DNA from: Cyanobium usitatum str. Tous
GTDB taxonomy: Bacteria > Cyanobacteriota > Cyanobacteriia > PCC-6307 > Cyanobiaceae
Length of the DNA: 64,000 nucleotides
Reading direction: 5' to 3'
Assembly: GCF_963920485.1 (NCBI RefSeq)
Contig: NZ_OY986431.1
Coordinates: 1,922,001 to 1,986,000, forward strand
In this document: positions 7,636 through 18,562 of the stretch, piece by piece
Layout: each line of letters starts with the position of its first letter
How positions within the stretch are numbered: the stretch's first letter is position 1
The notes under the pieces: model-generated
Seen by the model: only the letters and a program-made list of their open reading frames with translations
What the model was told of the DNA's origin: nothing
Database searches by the model: none
Translations under genes and position numbers: made by a program

Positions 7636-8256
7636 TCAGCCCGGCTGAGGTTGACGGGCATGCAGGTCCCTAATTCGAGCGAGGGCTGATTCAAGCGTCT
7701 CGCGCACATAACTGTCTAGCTGTGGTTGGTTCTGCAGATCTCTAAGAGTCCGTTCAATTGCAGGATCATCAATCTGGGCGAGCGCATTGACAGCTGCTAC
7801 CGCCTGGGCTGGATTATCTCCACCCACCACTCTCAGCAACAGCGGCACCGCCTGCCCACCCACCTGCCCAAGGGCCATCACCGTAGCTACAGCCACAACC
7901 GGTGAGTCGTCGCCAAGCGCCTCCTCGAGGGCCTGCATCGCAGAATCGGGGAAATGTATCCCAGGCTGGTTTGAAGCCACCTGGGCATAGGCCTTCACGC
8001 AGCTAGCGCGGATAGTGCTGTCCGTGCTGGCCTTAAGAAGATCCGCTAAAGGCAGCAGGGCTGCTGCGCCAAAGGCGCCAATACCACGTACAGAGGCCCT
8101 GCGTAAAGCTATATCCGGTTGGGCCAATAAACCAAGCAGTCGAGGCAGAGCTTGCTGAGGCCAATCCCTGACCATAGCTATAAAAGCCTGGCTTTGAATA
8201 TAAGGATTAGGGTGAGCAAGGTCATCAAACAAGATATCCAATGCTTCCATTTCCAT
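7636..8256 (-). CDS. cpeZ: CpeZ, HEAT-repeat partner or chaperone of bilin lyases
   Basis: The 206-residue protein consists of HEAT-like repeats (ALPRLLGLLAQPDIALRRASVRGIGAFG, TIRASCVKAYAQV and VVAVATVMALGQVGGQAV in parts) with the length and N-terminus of CpeZ. CpeZ has no strong lyase activity of its own; it stabilises CpeY and CpeF and assists PE subunit folding. It lies downstream of cpeB-cpeA on the same strand but behind an intrinsic terminator (8293-8316), so read-through would give less CpeZ than phycoerythrin. Two in-frame ATGs (8256, 8250) compete as start. It converges on cpeF with 19 bases between. Confidence 0.85.
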   Translation of the reverse strand: MEMEALDILFDDLAHPNPYIQSQAFIAMVRDWPQQALPRLLGLLAQPDIALRRASVRGIGAFGAAALLPLADLLKASTDSTIRASCVKAYAQVASNQPGIHFPDSAMQALEEALGDDSPVVAVATVMALGQVGGQAVPLLLRVVGGDNPAQAVAAVNALAQIDDPAIERTLRDLQNQPQLDSYVRETLESALARIRDLHARQPQPG

Positions 8257-8292
8257 CCAAGAGAGGGGGTGGGAGAGGGCTCATTTTCTCAC

Positions 8293-8316
8293 AAAAAAGG
8301 AGGCCCGAAGGCCTCC
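8293..8316 (-). terminator. Intrinsic terminator after cpeA
   Basis: Read on the minus strand, a perfect 7-bp stem GGAGGCC-TTCG-GGCCTCC with a stable UUCG-type tetraloop is followed directly by a T-run. It sits 34 bases beyond the cpeA stop codon and before cpeZ, so it defines the end of the abundant cpeBA transcript and reduces transcription into cpeZ. Confidence 0.9.
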
Positions 8317-8349
8317 GTGGTTTGTCCTCAACAATTAATCAGAAACTGA

Positions 8350-8859
<510 letters not shown>

Positions 8860-8905
8860 TTAATTGAGTTGTAGTGGTTTAAAAAAAGCAATCTCTTCGG
8901 ATGAA

Positions 8906-9836
<931 letters not shown>

Positions 9837-10091
9837 ATGACCGACGGCACCACCGCTCGCGCCGACACGTCTGCAATCAACGCATCCGATCCCAGCCGGC
9901 AGGAGTTGGAGGAGTCGATTGATCAGCTAGCGGCCTACCGCGATCGACTCATCAAAGATGTGATCGGAATGGGTCAGAGACTGAAGCTTCCTCAGAAGCA
10001 AGTGGAATTCACCCTGGCTCAGCATCCCGAGCTGCAGAAGCTAGAAGCAATTCTGGCTCAGCTTGAAGCCCAGAAGTCCGAACAGGACTAA
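9837..10091 (+). CDS. Small helical protein in the PE region, unknown function
   Basis: The 84-residue protein is mostly predicted helix: a variable Thr/Ala-rich N-terminus, then ELEESIDQLAAYRDRLIKDVIGMGQRLKLP and QHPELQKLEAILAQLEAQK. The heptad-like Leu spacing suggests a short coiled coil. The start is ATG 9837. It is the first gene of a plus-strand run with the CpcS/CpeU-like lyase, pebA and pebB, so a role in PEB synthesis or loading is likely by association only. I do not recognise a named family. Confidence 0.65.
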   Translation: MTDGTTARADTSAINASDPSRQELEESIDQLAAYRDRLIKDVIGMGQRLKLPQKQVEFTLAQHPELQKLEAILAQLEAQKSEQD

Positions 10092-10140
10092 CTCCCATCC
10101 CCCTCACCCGCCCGTGGCACCCGTGGACCCAGCCCGAACG

Positions 10141-12232
<2,092 letters not shown>

Positions 12233-12240
12233 AAAGAAGA

Positions 12241-13416
12241 TCAAAGCAGGCCTATGGCGTGAAGAGGCCCACTTCCACTGATCAGCTCCACTAGAAAAGC
12301 GGAGAATCCGACCATAGCTAAGCGGCCATTCCACACTTCTGAGCTGTTGTTCCAGCCCCAAGCCCACTTGTCTTGGGGGTAGAGCTTCACAGTGCTGGGC
12401 AAAGCCGCCGCCTGGTCAAGATTCACCTCGGGCCCATCCAGGGCCTGCTGGACAAGTCGCGCAAGCCCCTGGATGAACGCAGGGTTGGTGTCAAGCGCCG
12501 GCACACGCCGAAAATTTGTGATGCCCGACTCGAAAGCCAGCTTGCGGTACTCGATGTCGATCTCTTCAAGGGTCTCGATGTGCTCGCTCACAAAACTGAT
12601 CGGCACAACCACAAGATCCTTCACACCCTGCCGCCCTAGCTCCTCCAATGCCTCGTCGGTGTAGGGCTTGAGCCACTCCACAGGACCCACCCGGCTCTGA
12701 TAAGCAAGGGTGAAAGAGTTGCTGTGGCCCAATGTGGCCTCCAACTTCTCGATGATCAGCCGGGCGCAGGTTTCGATCTCCCCTTGGTAGGGATCGCCCG
12801 CTTCTTCCACGTAGCTCTTAGGAACACCGTGGGCGCTGAAGAACACGTGGGCGCTGTCAGGGTCCGGGCAGGCCTGGATCTCACGGGCGATCAGCCCGGC
12901 CATGGCATCGATATAGCCCTGGTCGTCGTGGTAGCTGCGGATGCATCGAATCGGCAAAGCTGCAAAGACAGGATCAGCCTGACGAAGACGCTGAAGCTCC
13001 CTAAAGCTGGAACCGCTGGTGCTAATCGAGAAGTGAGGGTAAAGAGGCAGCACCACCACCTCGTCCACATCATCGGCTTTGATGTCTGCCACCGCCGATT
13101 CGGTAAAGGGGTGCCAGTAGCGCATCGCCACGTAGCTGGTGGCCTCGATCCCAAGCAGGCGCAGGGCACTCTGTAGCTCCCGCGCCTGCTGCTCGGTGAT
13201 TCGCCGCAGTGGTGAGCCCCCGCCGATGGAACGATAAGCCTCCTGCGACTTGCTCGCCCGCAGGCTGCTGATCAGCCAAGCCAGTGGTTTCTGCAGGGCC
13301 GGGCTGGGTAGCCGGATGATCTCCGGATCCGAGAACAGGTTGTAGAGGAAAGGGCCGACGTCCTGGATGCGCTCCGGACCCCCGAGGTTCAGCAGGAGCA
13401 CTCCTACCTTGGCCAT
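12241..13416 (-). CDS. hemH: Ferrochelatase with C-terminal chlorophyll-binding (HLIP-like) tail
   Basis: Ferrochelatase inserts ferrous iron into protoporphyrin IX to make heme, the source of all bilins. The 391-residue protein begins with [11 protein letters not shown] and holds the signature [20 protein letters not shown], with the catalytic His. After residue about 325 a linker leads to a C-terminal [21 protein letters not shown] transmembrane helix with the E-x-x-N-x-R-x-A-M-x-G-F chlorophyll-binding motif, as in cyanobacterial and plastid type enzymes. This tail ties heme output to chlorophyll supply in the membrane. Location beside pebAB and near heme oxygenase fits a heme-to-bilin supply role. 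Confidence 0.97.
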   Translation of the reverse strand: MAKVGVLLLNLGGPERIQDVGPFLYNLFSDPEIIRLPSPALQKPLAWLISSLRASKSQEAYRSIGGGSPLRRITEQQARELQSALRLLGIEATSYVAMRYWHPFTESAVADIKADDVDEVVVLPLYPHFSISTSGSSFRELQRLRQADPVFAALPIRCIRSYHDDQGYIDAMAGLIAREIQACPDPDSAHVFFSAHGVPKSYVEEAGDPYQGEIETCARLIIEKLEATLGHSNSFTLAYQSRVGPVEWLKPYTDEALEELGRQGVKDLVVVPISFVSEHIETLEEIDIEYRKLAFESGITNFRRVPALDTNPAFIQGLARLVQQALDGPEVNLDQAAALPSTVKLYPQDKWAWGWNNSSEVWNGRLAMVGFSAFLVELISGSGPLHAIGLL

Positions 13417-13584
13417 GGCTTGGCGATCATGAGGCCAAACATCACCTTACGTCTACAACTGCTGGCAACTGCACTCGCTCGGTTGAATAAGAAACGTTTA
13501 GGGACACGCCCTCACAACCAAGCCGTTCGACCGGCGCACATCAGCTAGACGATTCTGGAAAACCCGACTACCGAACTGAAGACG

Positions 13585-14415
13585 ATGGAAGGTTCAGACA
13601 ATCACGCCAAAGCAGCAGCTGATCGGCAATGGAACCTCATGCGCGCCAGCTTTGATGGCGACTGGAAGGGAATAACCACCTGGTATGGCCGCAAAGGCCA
13701 TAGCATGAACCTGAAGCAGGGCAGCTCTAACCCGGAGGCCTCGCTTTACTCCATCCGCTTCTCGGATGCGCACACGGGTGAATGGCATGGAACCGGCCTG
13801 CGATTCGCGCCCGGTGGAGAACGCCGCTTCCCCCTATATCGGCACAATTACAACCTCGGCCATAACTGCTGGCATTTTCCGCAGACGGCGGGCCAGTCGA
13901 GCCTGGAAATGGCCGGCAGCAGCGCCCGTGCTGGGCATGAAGTGAATTTCTTCAGCGGTCGCAGTCGTTCGATGCTGGTGGCGCTTTACCAGCAACAACC
14001 TGATGGTCAGATGCTGCTGGACTCAATCGCCGCCACACCCTTCCGTTGCCAACGCACCAATTCGGACCCCGAACGCGTTCAGTTCCAATCGCTGGAGGCG
14101 GTATTCGAGACCGTCTTTGGCTGGCAAGGAGTGGAGTCAGTGATCAGACCAGGATTCAATTCTGTAAATGAAACGTCAGATCAGCGGTTGGCACCATTCT
14201 GTAGCGAATTATTTATCAAGAATGAAGTGAATGGGCTATTTACAGATAATTTAATCTGCAGCCTGCCTGAGAGCTTGCCAAAGCATTCATTTAACATCCA
14301 CTTTGGCTGCATACTGGATCGTCAAAGCTTTGTGCATTTGACAATGGAGTTTGATGCCAATCACAATCTCTTGGCCTGGATAGAGCGCCGATATCAGCCC
14401 AACATGCATGGATGA
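13585..14415 (+). CDS. DUF3598-family protein (lipocalin-like), unknown function
   Basis: The 276-residue soluble protein opens with QWNLMRASFDGDWKGITTWYG, the N-terminal pattern of the cyanobacterial DUF3598 family, and has a second repeat-like half starting near VFGWQGVESVIRPGFN. Predicted structure is mainly beta strand with many Trp, His and Asn residues (HNYNLGHNCWHFP), consistent with a ligand-binding barrel. It lies divergent to ferrochelatase, with 168 bases between, inside a bilin and heme neighbourhood, so a tetrapyrrole or bilin ligand is a reasonable but untested guess. It converges on and overlaps the next gene by 22 bases. Confidence 0.7.
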   Translation: MEGSDNHAKAAADRQWNLMRASFDGDWKGITTWYGRKGHSMNLKQGSSNPEASLYSIRFSDAHTGEWHGTGLRFAPGGERRFPLYRHNYNLGHNCWHFPQTAGQSSLEMAGSSARAGHEVNFFSGRSRSMLVALYQQQPDGQMLLDSIAATPFRCQRTNSDPERVQFQSLEAVFETVFGWQGVESVIRPGFNSVNETSDQRLAPFCSELFIKNEVNGLFTDNLICSLPESLPKHSFNIHFGCILDRQSFVHLTMEFDANHNLLAWIERRYQPNMHG

Positions 14416-15311
14416 GAGAGGCTGAAGCCAAGCTGCTTAAGCTTCTCATTACTCACCCGCGCATTAAGAATTCGATCGCTGGTGTCTCTGGTCAACCACT
14501 TAGCTAGTGGCAGGCCAGCGCGCTCACAGAGCCGATCTGTGAGCTCCTGGCCGTTGTACTGGGTGTCATTGACCAGGTTGTACGTATCATTGAGGCCTTG
14601 GTCAAAGGCAAAGTTGATACCGCGAACGATGTCGTCGCGGTGAATCCAGCACGGCACATTCAGGCCATTACGCTGCACTAAGCCGCCAGCTGCACTCAGC
14701 AACATGGCCGGAATATCGCGTCCAGGCCCGTATATGCCACCGAGGCGCAACACGCAGACCTTGATCGAGTCGGAGCGGACCGACGCGATCATCTGCTCTG
14801 CTCTCACGAGCACGGAATTCACTGGATGATTTGAATCGGTTGGATCGCTCTCACTTGTGAACGCTCCCTGCCGGTTGCCATACACGCCACAGCTGCTGAG
14901 GTGAACAAGCTGCAGTGGCGAGCTGACAGGCCGACGGCTAAGAGTTTCGATCAGCCGCTGCAGGCCGCCAAGAAAGGTCTGCTCGTATTGGCTCAGCTCA
15001 ACACTGGAACTCTTCGACGGAGCGAAGGACACCAAGATGCCGTCGACATCTGTTGCGAAGTCCAGGCTGCTGGAGGGATCCGTCGAATCAAAAACCAATG
15101 GATTGTCGACTAGATCGGCCAGCTCTGGCAAGCGTTCACGCCGGGTTGTGGTGCCCCAAAGTGCGTGCCCCTCCTGCTTCCAGGATTTGGCAACCGCTTC
15201 GCCCACGTAGCCACAACCCAGGATTGCGCGACGCTCGCCCGAGGGCAGGATCGGGCGCTCTTGGAGAGACAGCAACTGATAGAGGGAGGCCAGATCTGGG
15301 GTAGAAGTCAT
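14394..15311 (-). CDS. NAD(P)-dependent epimerase/dehydratase-like protein
   Basis: About 305 residues with an N-terminal Rossmann motif (ILGCGYVGEAVAKSW), a VHLSSCGVYGN segment where an SDR would have catalytic Ser and Tyr, LRLGGIYGPGRD, and WIHRDDIV. These mark an extended short-chain dehydrogenase of the YeeZ/GalE-like group, common in cyanobacteria and annotated as nucleoside-diphosphate-sugar epimerase. Substrate is unknown. The usual Y-x-x-x-K motif is altered (Y in CGVYGN but no Lys four residues on), so catalysis may be atypical. ATG 15311 is chosen; TTG 15341 and ATG 15329 are alternatives. Confidence 0.75.
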   Translation of the reverse strand: MTSTPDLASLYQLLSLQERPILPSGERRAILGCGYVGEAVAKSWKQEGHALWGTTTRRERLPELADLVDNPLVFDSTDPSSSLDFATDVDGILVSFAPSKSSSVELSQYEQTFLGGLQRLIETLSRRPVSSPLQLVHLSSCGVYGNRQGAFTSESDPTDSNHPVNSVLVRAEQMIASVRSDSIKVCVLRLGGIYGPGRDIPAMLLSAAGGLVQRNGLNVPCWIHRDDIVRGINFAFDQGLNDTYNLVNDTQYNGQELTDRLCERAGLPLAKWLTRDTSDRILNARVSNEKLKQLGFSLSHPCMLG

Positions 15312-15443
15312 CCCGCAAAGCCCAATCATGAAGTTTTGCAACCCTAGGCCTGTCGGACGTGGGGTTGCGTTGTCACCGCTACGGATGACGCAGCCTGAGC
15401 CCTACTCCGTTCTTGTGGCAGCCTGAGCTATCGCCTTAAGCCC

Positions 15444-15686
15444 ATGCCCGTCTATTGCGTCGAAGTGCCTGGGCTACCGCCACTTGCCGTCACTTGCGCC
15501 GGCTGCAGCGGAGATGCTTTGCAACTGGCACTAAGGGAGCAGGGACTGGACAACTTCCGTGTGGAGCGGCGCAGCAAGGATGGCCGCCAGTGGTGGTTTC
15601 AGGCCAACTTCAAGCCAGGCACCATCGACCCAGACACCACTGGAGGTCTCACCCGGCTGGTGAGCGTTGATCTAATCGAGGACTGA
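15444..15686 (+). CDS. Small conserved-looking protein, unknown function
   Basis: The 80-residue protein starts at ATG 15444 and contains an early Cys pair (VTCAGCSGDAL), a helix (ALQLALREQGL), and WWFQANFKPGTIDPDTTGG followed by LVSVDLIED. No membrane segment or signal peptide is visible. It stands alone, between a divergent epimerase-like gene and convergent heme oxygenase. I do not recognise a named family. The strong codon bias and clean spacing support it as a real gene. Confidence 0.6.
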   Translation: MPVYCVEVPGLPPLAVTCAGCSGDALQLALREQGLDNFRVERRSKDGRQWWFQANFKPGTIDPDTTGGLTRLVSVDLIED

Positions 15687-15717
15687 TGGGTCCGATCCAA
15701 GCGCCGCCAACTCTCGC

Positions 15718-16431
15718 TCAGGCAGCCACCACTTCCGTGCTGCCCGAGCGCTGACGGCGGGTAAGGAAGCCAAACAGCACCTTGCCAATGGCCGCGATCA
15801 GATTGCCTTCCAGTTCCTGGAACATGGTCATGTTCAGGTGGAAGGCGTGGTTGGCCTCCTCCACAATCCGATCGGCCATGGCCTGGTCGATTGGCAGGGC
15901 GTCGAGCGTGGTGCGGTAGTTGGCCTTGAAGGCCTTCTCATCGGGGATAGCCGCGAATTCGTAGAAACGCAGGCCATCGTGCTCGCCCAGGCTCATCGCC
16001 TTTTGGGCGATGTTCTTGAGGATCTGGCCGCCGGAAAGATCACCGATGTAGCGGGTGTAGTGGTGACCCACCAGCAGCTCCGGGCACTCCAGCGCCACCT
16101 GATGCAGCCGCTCTACGTATTGCTGGGCTCCAGGGGTGGGCTTGACCGCATTGCGCCAATCGCCACCGAAGTAAAAGGCAAGGTCCTGCTCGAGACTTTC
16201 GCGCCGGTTCAGCTCAGCAAAGGCCACCGGGCCCACCACCGGATGCTCCCTAAGCCGACCAAACTCCTCCTCCATGGCGGAGTACACGAAATAAAGATCG
16301 GCCACCAGGGTGCGGTAGCTGGCCTTATCCACCACCCCCTTAAGGAAGCAGCTCACGAAGCCGGTGTTCTCCGCCATCGTGTGGGCCTTTTTGGTGCCTT
16401 CACGCAGTTGGGAGGCGAGCGCAACAGCCAT
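15718..16431 (-). CDS. ho1: Heme oxygenase (ferredoxin-dependent, biliverdin-forming)
   Basis: Heme oxygenase cleaves heme to biliverdin IXalpha, iron and carbon monoxide, and feeds PebA. The 237-residue protein has MAVALASQLREGTKKAHTMAE at its start with the proximal heme His, and the family signature YTRYIGDLSGGQILK. The open frame continues upstream to 16536, but ATG 16431 gives the standard N-terminus. Placement between pebAB and cpcEF puts the complete heme to phycoerythrobilin route within 6 kb. The roughly 190 bases up to divergent cpcE hold both promoters. Confidence 0.96.
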   Translation of the reverse strand: MAVALASQLREGTKKAHTMAENTGFVSCFLKGVVDKASYRTLVADLYFVYSAMEEEFGRLREHPVVGPVAFAELNRRESLEQDLAFYFGGDWRNAVKPTPGAQQYVERLHQVALECPELLVGHHYTRYIGDLSGGQILKNIAQKAMSLGEHDGLRFYEFAAIPDEKAFKANYRTTLDALPIDQAMADRIVEEANHAFHLNMTMFQELEGNLIAAIGKVLFGFLTRRQRSGSTEVVAA

Positions 16432-16623
16432 AGGTGCCGGTCTGAGGAACAGGTATATCGGCAGCAACTTAGAGGGGGCACCCTGGATTGGTTTGCCCCT
16501 TTGCGAAGAGTTCACGTCAGGGGTAATGGCCAGCAATGAGCGTTAGTACTGCGGCTGGCTCTCACTTATTAAGGGCCGGGCACTGGCAACATCACTTGGA
16601 GCCCGCGTCTCGCGACAGCACCC

Positions 16624-17451
16624 ATGGCCGACGACGACGCCAGCCCCCCCCAGGCAGGCGAACCCATTAGTGAGCAGGAAGCCCTGCGCCGGCTCCGCCA
16701 GAGCGAAGACTCCTCCCAGCAGTACTACGGAGCCTGGTGGCTGGGCCGAATGCGCAGCCAGCACCCAGAGGCAGTGCCCCTATTGCAACAAGCCCTGCGT
16801 CGACGCCGGCCCAGGGATAGCGGGGCCGGCGTCGAGGAGAACGCAGTAGCCCGCAATGCCGCCCGCGCCCTCGGCAAACTGGCTCCAGCAGCACAAGCGG
16901 CCATCCCCGACCTGCTCGACACCCTGCAGGACGGCGACGACGGACTACGGGAAGCGGCAGCCCGGGCCCTGGGCCAACTCGGGGCCAGCGAAGCCATTGA
17001 GGCCCTCTGCGAGAGGCTAGCCAGCGGCCCCGCCGTGGCTGGCGTCCAGCAGGCCAACAGCCACCGCCTGATGGAACCCTGCGAAGCTCTGCTGGAGGCC
17101 TTGGGCGACATCGGTGTCAACGAGCCGCGGGTGCTGGCCGTGGTGAAACCCTTCCTCGGCCACGAGAGCCCCCTGATCCGCAGCGCTGCTGCCCGCACCC
17201 TGCTGCAACTGAGCGGTGAGGCGCGCTGGGGGGAACTGCTTGTGGACCTACTTGACCATCCCCAGCTGCAGGTGCGTCATGCAGCCCTGATGGATCTAGG
17301 TGCCGCCGGCTGGCGGCCCGGATTTAAAGCCATTGCCGCCACCCTTGCCGAGAACAGTCTGAAATTGATTGCCCTGCGGGGGCTGGTGGAACAGGGCAGC
17401 GGCGACCCCGGCGACGAGGCCCTGCTGGCCTACATGGACACCTTGCTATGA
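16624..17451 (+). CDS. cpcE: CpcE, phycocyanobilin lyase subunit for alpha-phycocyanin
   Basis: CpcE and CpcF form the heterodimeric lyase that attaches bilin to Cys84 of the alpha subunit of phycocyanin. The 275-residue protein shows the CpcE opening EALRRLRQSEDSSQQYYGAWWLGRMRS in part, a catalytic-region pattern with Tyr and Trp, followed by HEAT repeats (ARNAARALGKLAPAAQAAIP, LREAAARALGQLG). Its stop overlaps the cpcF start by four bases. In strains with R-phycocyanin the same pair is called RpcE/RpcF and attaches PEB instead; the phycocyanin genes are not in the window, so the bilin type is unresolved. Confidence 0.9.
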   Translation: MADDDASPPQAGEPISEQEALRRLRQSEDSSQQYYGAWWLGRMRSQHPEAVPLLQQALRRRRPRDSGAGVEENAVARNAARALGKLAPAAQAAIPDLLDTLQDGDDGLREAAARALGQLGASEAIEALCERLASGPAVAGVQQANSHRLMEPCEALLEALGDIGVNEPRVLAVVKPFLGHESPLIRSAAARTLLQLSGEARWGELLVDLLDHPQLQVRHAALMDLGAAGWRPGFKAIAATLAENSLKLIALRGLVEQGSGDPGDEALLAYMDTLL

Positions 17452-18092
17452 GCCAGGTTTCACTGGTGGCAGCCCGGATTGCAGCCCTGCAACAGGCCGG
17501 CAGTGCCCTCGCCCTGCTGCAAGCCACCCAGGAGCTGGCCAGCTGCGCCGATGCCAGCGCCGCTCCGGTGCTGGTGGAGGTGTTGGGCTTCAACAACCCC
17601 GGTGCGGCGGTAGCCGCCGTGAAGGGGCTGATCAGCCTGGGGCCAGCGGCCGTGGAAGCCCTGTTGCAGCTCGACCCAGTGAATTACGGGGCTAGGGCCT
17701 GGGCCGTGCGCGCCCTCGCCGGCATCGGTGATGTGCGTGGGCTAGAGCTGCTGCTCGATGCCCTCGGCAGCGACGTAGCTGCCAGCGTGCGCCGGGCTGC
17801 CGCAAAGGGGCTCGGCCAACTGCAACTGGACGAGCTCCCCCCTGACCAACAGCAAGCTGTGCGGCGTCAGTGCCTAGGAGCCCTGCTGGCCGCCACTAGC
17901 GACGGCGAGTGGGTGGTGCGCTACGCGGTGGCAGTGGGGTTGGAGTTGCTGGCAGCTGGCCTGCCCGCGGCAGGACCGGAGAGGCAGCTGGCCCAACAGG
18001 GCCTGCTCACACTCCAGGAAGCGGCTGATGGCAGTCCTCCGGTGGTGCAGAGGCGCGCCAAGTTGGCCCTTTCACGGCTGGGGCTGCAATGA
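17448..18092 (+). CDS. cpcF: CpcF, phycocyanobilin lyase subunit for alpha-phycocyanin
   Basis: The 214-residue partner of CpcE, built of HEAT repeats, with characteristic FNNPGAAVAAVKGLISLGPAA in part and NYGARAWAVRALAGIGD motifs. It begins in an ATGA overlap with cpcE and its own stop overlaps the start of the phosphatase gene by four bases, so the three genes form a tight operon. Function depends on dimerisation with CpcE. RpcF is the alternative name if the substrate carries PEB. Confidence 0.9.
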   Translation: MSQVSLVAARIAALQQAGSALALLQATQELASCADASAAPVLVEVLGFNNPGAAVAAVKGLISLGPAAVEALLQLDPVNYGARAWAVRALAGIGDVRGLELLLDALGSDVAASVRRAAAKGLGQLQLDELPPDQQQAVRRQCLGALLAATSDGEWVVRYAVAVGLELLAAGLPAAGPERQLAQQGLLTLQEAADGSPPVVQRRAKLALSRLGLQ

Positions 18093-18562
18093 AGAAACGG
18101 GTGCTGTTTGTCTGCCTGGGCAACATCTGCCGCTCCCCAGCCGCTGAAGGGGTGTTTTTGCACCTGCTGGAGCAATCTCAGGCTGGTGAGCGCTTTGTGG
18201 TTGATTCGGCTGGCACCGGGGGCTGGCATGTGGGCAAGGCTGCCGATGCCCGCATGCGCGCAGCGGCCAGCCGCCGCGGCATCCACCTAGCGAGCAAGGC
18301 GCGCCAGTTGGAGCTGGCCGACCTCAACCGCTTCAACCACATCCTCACCATGGACGCCAGCAACCTGAGCCAGGTGCAGGCCCTAGTCCAGGAGGCTGGC
18401 GGCAGCAGCGTCGCCCGCATCGAGCCCCTGCTCAGCTATCGCAGCCGGTTTGATCTCAGCGAAGTGCCGGATCCCTACTACGGGGGAGACGAGGGGTTTG
18501 AGCACGTGCTCGACCTGCTGGAAGACGCCTGCAGCGGCCTGCTGCAGGCCTTAGACGATTAG
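18089..18562 (+). CDS. Low-molecular-weight protein-tyrosine phosphatase
   Basis: The 157-residue protein starts with MKKRVLFVCLGNICRSPAAE, the C-x5-R-S phosphate-binding loop with nucleophile Cys9, and ends with PDPYYGGDEGF, which holds the general-acid Asp. These are the defining features of arsenate-reductase-like low-molecular-weight phosphatases. It overlaps cpcF by four bases, so expression is coupled to phycocyanin lyase production; a regulatory link to phycobilisome assembly is conceivable but not shown. Its last four bases overlap panC-cmk on the other strand. Confidence 0.92.
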   Translation: MKKRVLFVCLGNICRSPAAEGVFLHLLEQSQAGERFVVDSAGTGGWHVGKAADARMRAAASRRGIHLASKARQLELADLNRFNHILTMDASNLSQVQALVQEAGGSSVARIEPLLSYRSRFDLSEVPDPYYGGDEGFEHVLDLLEDACSGLLQALDD

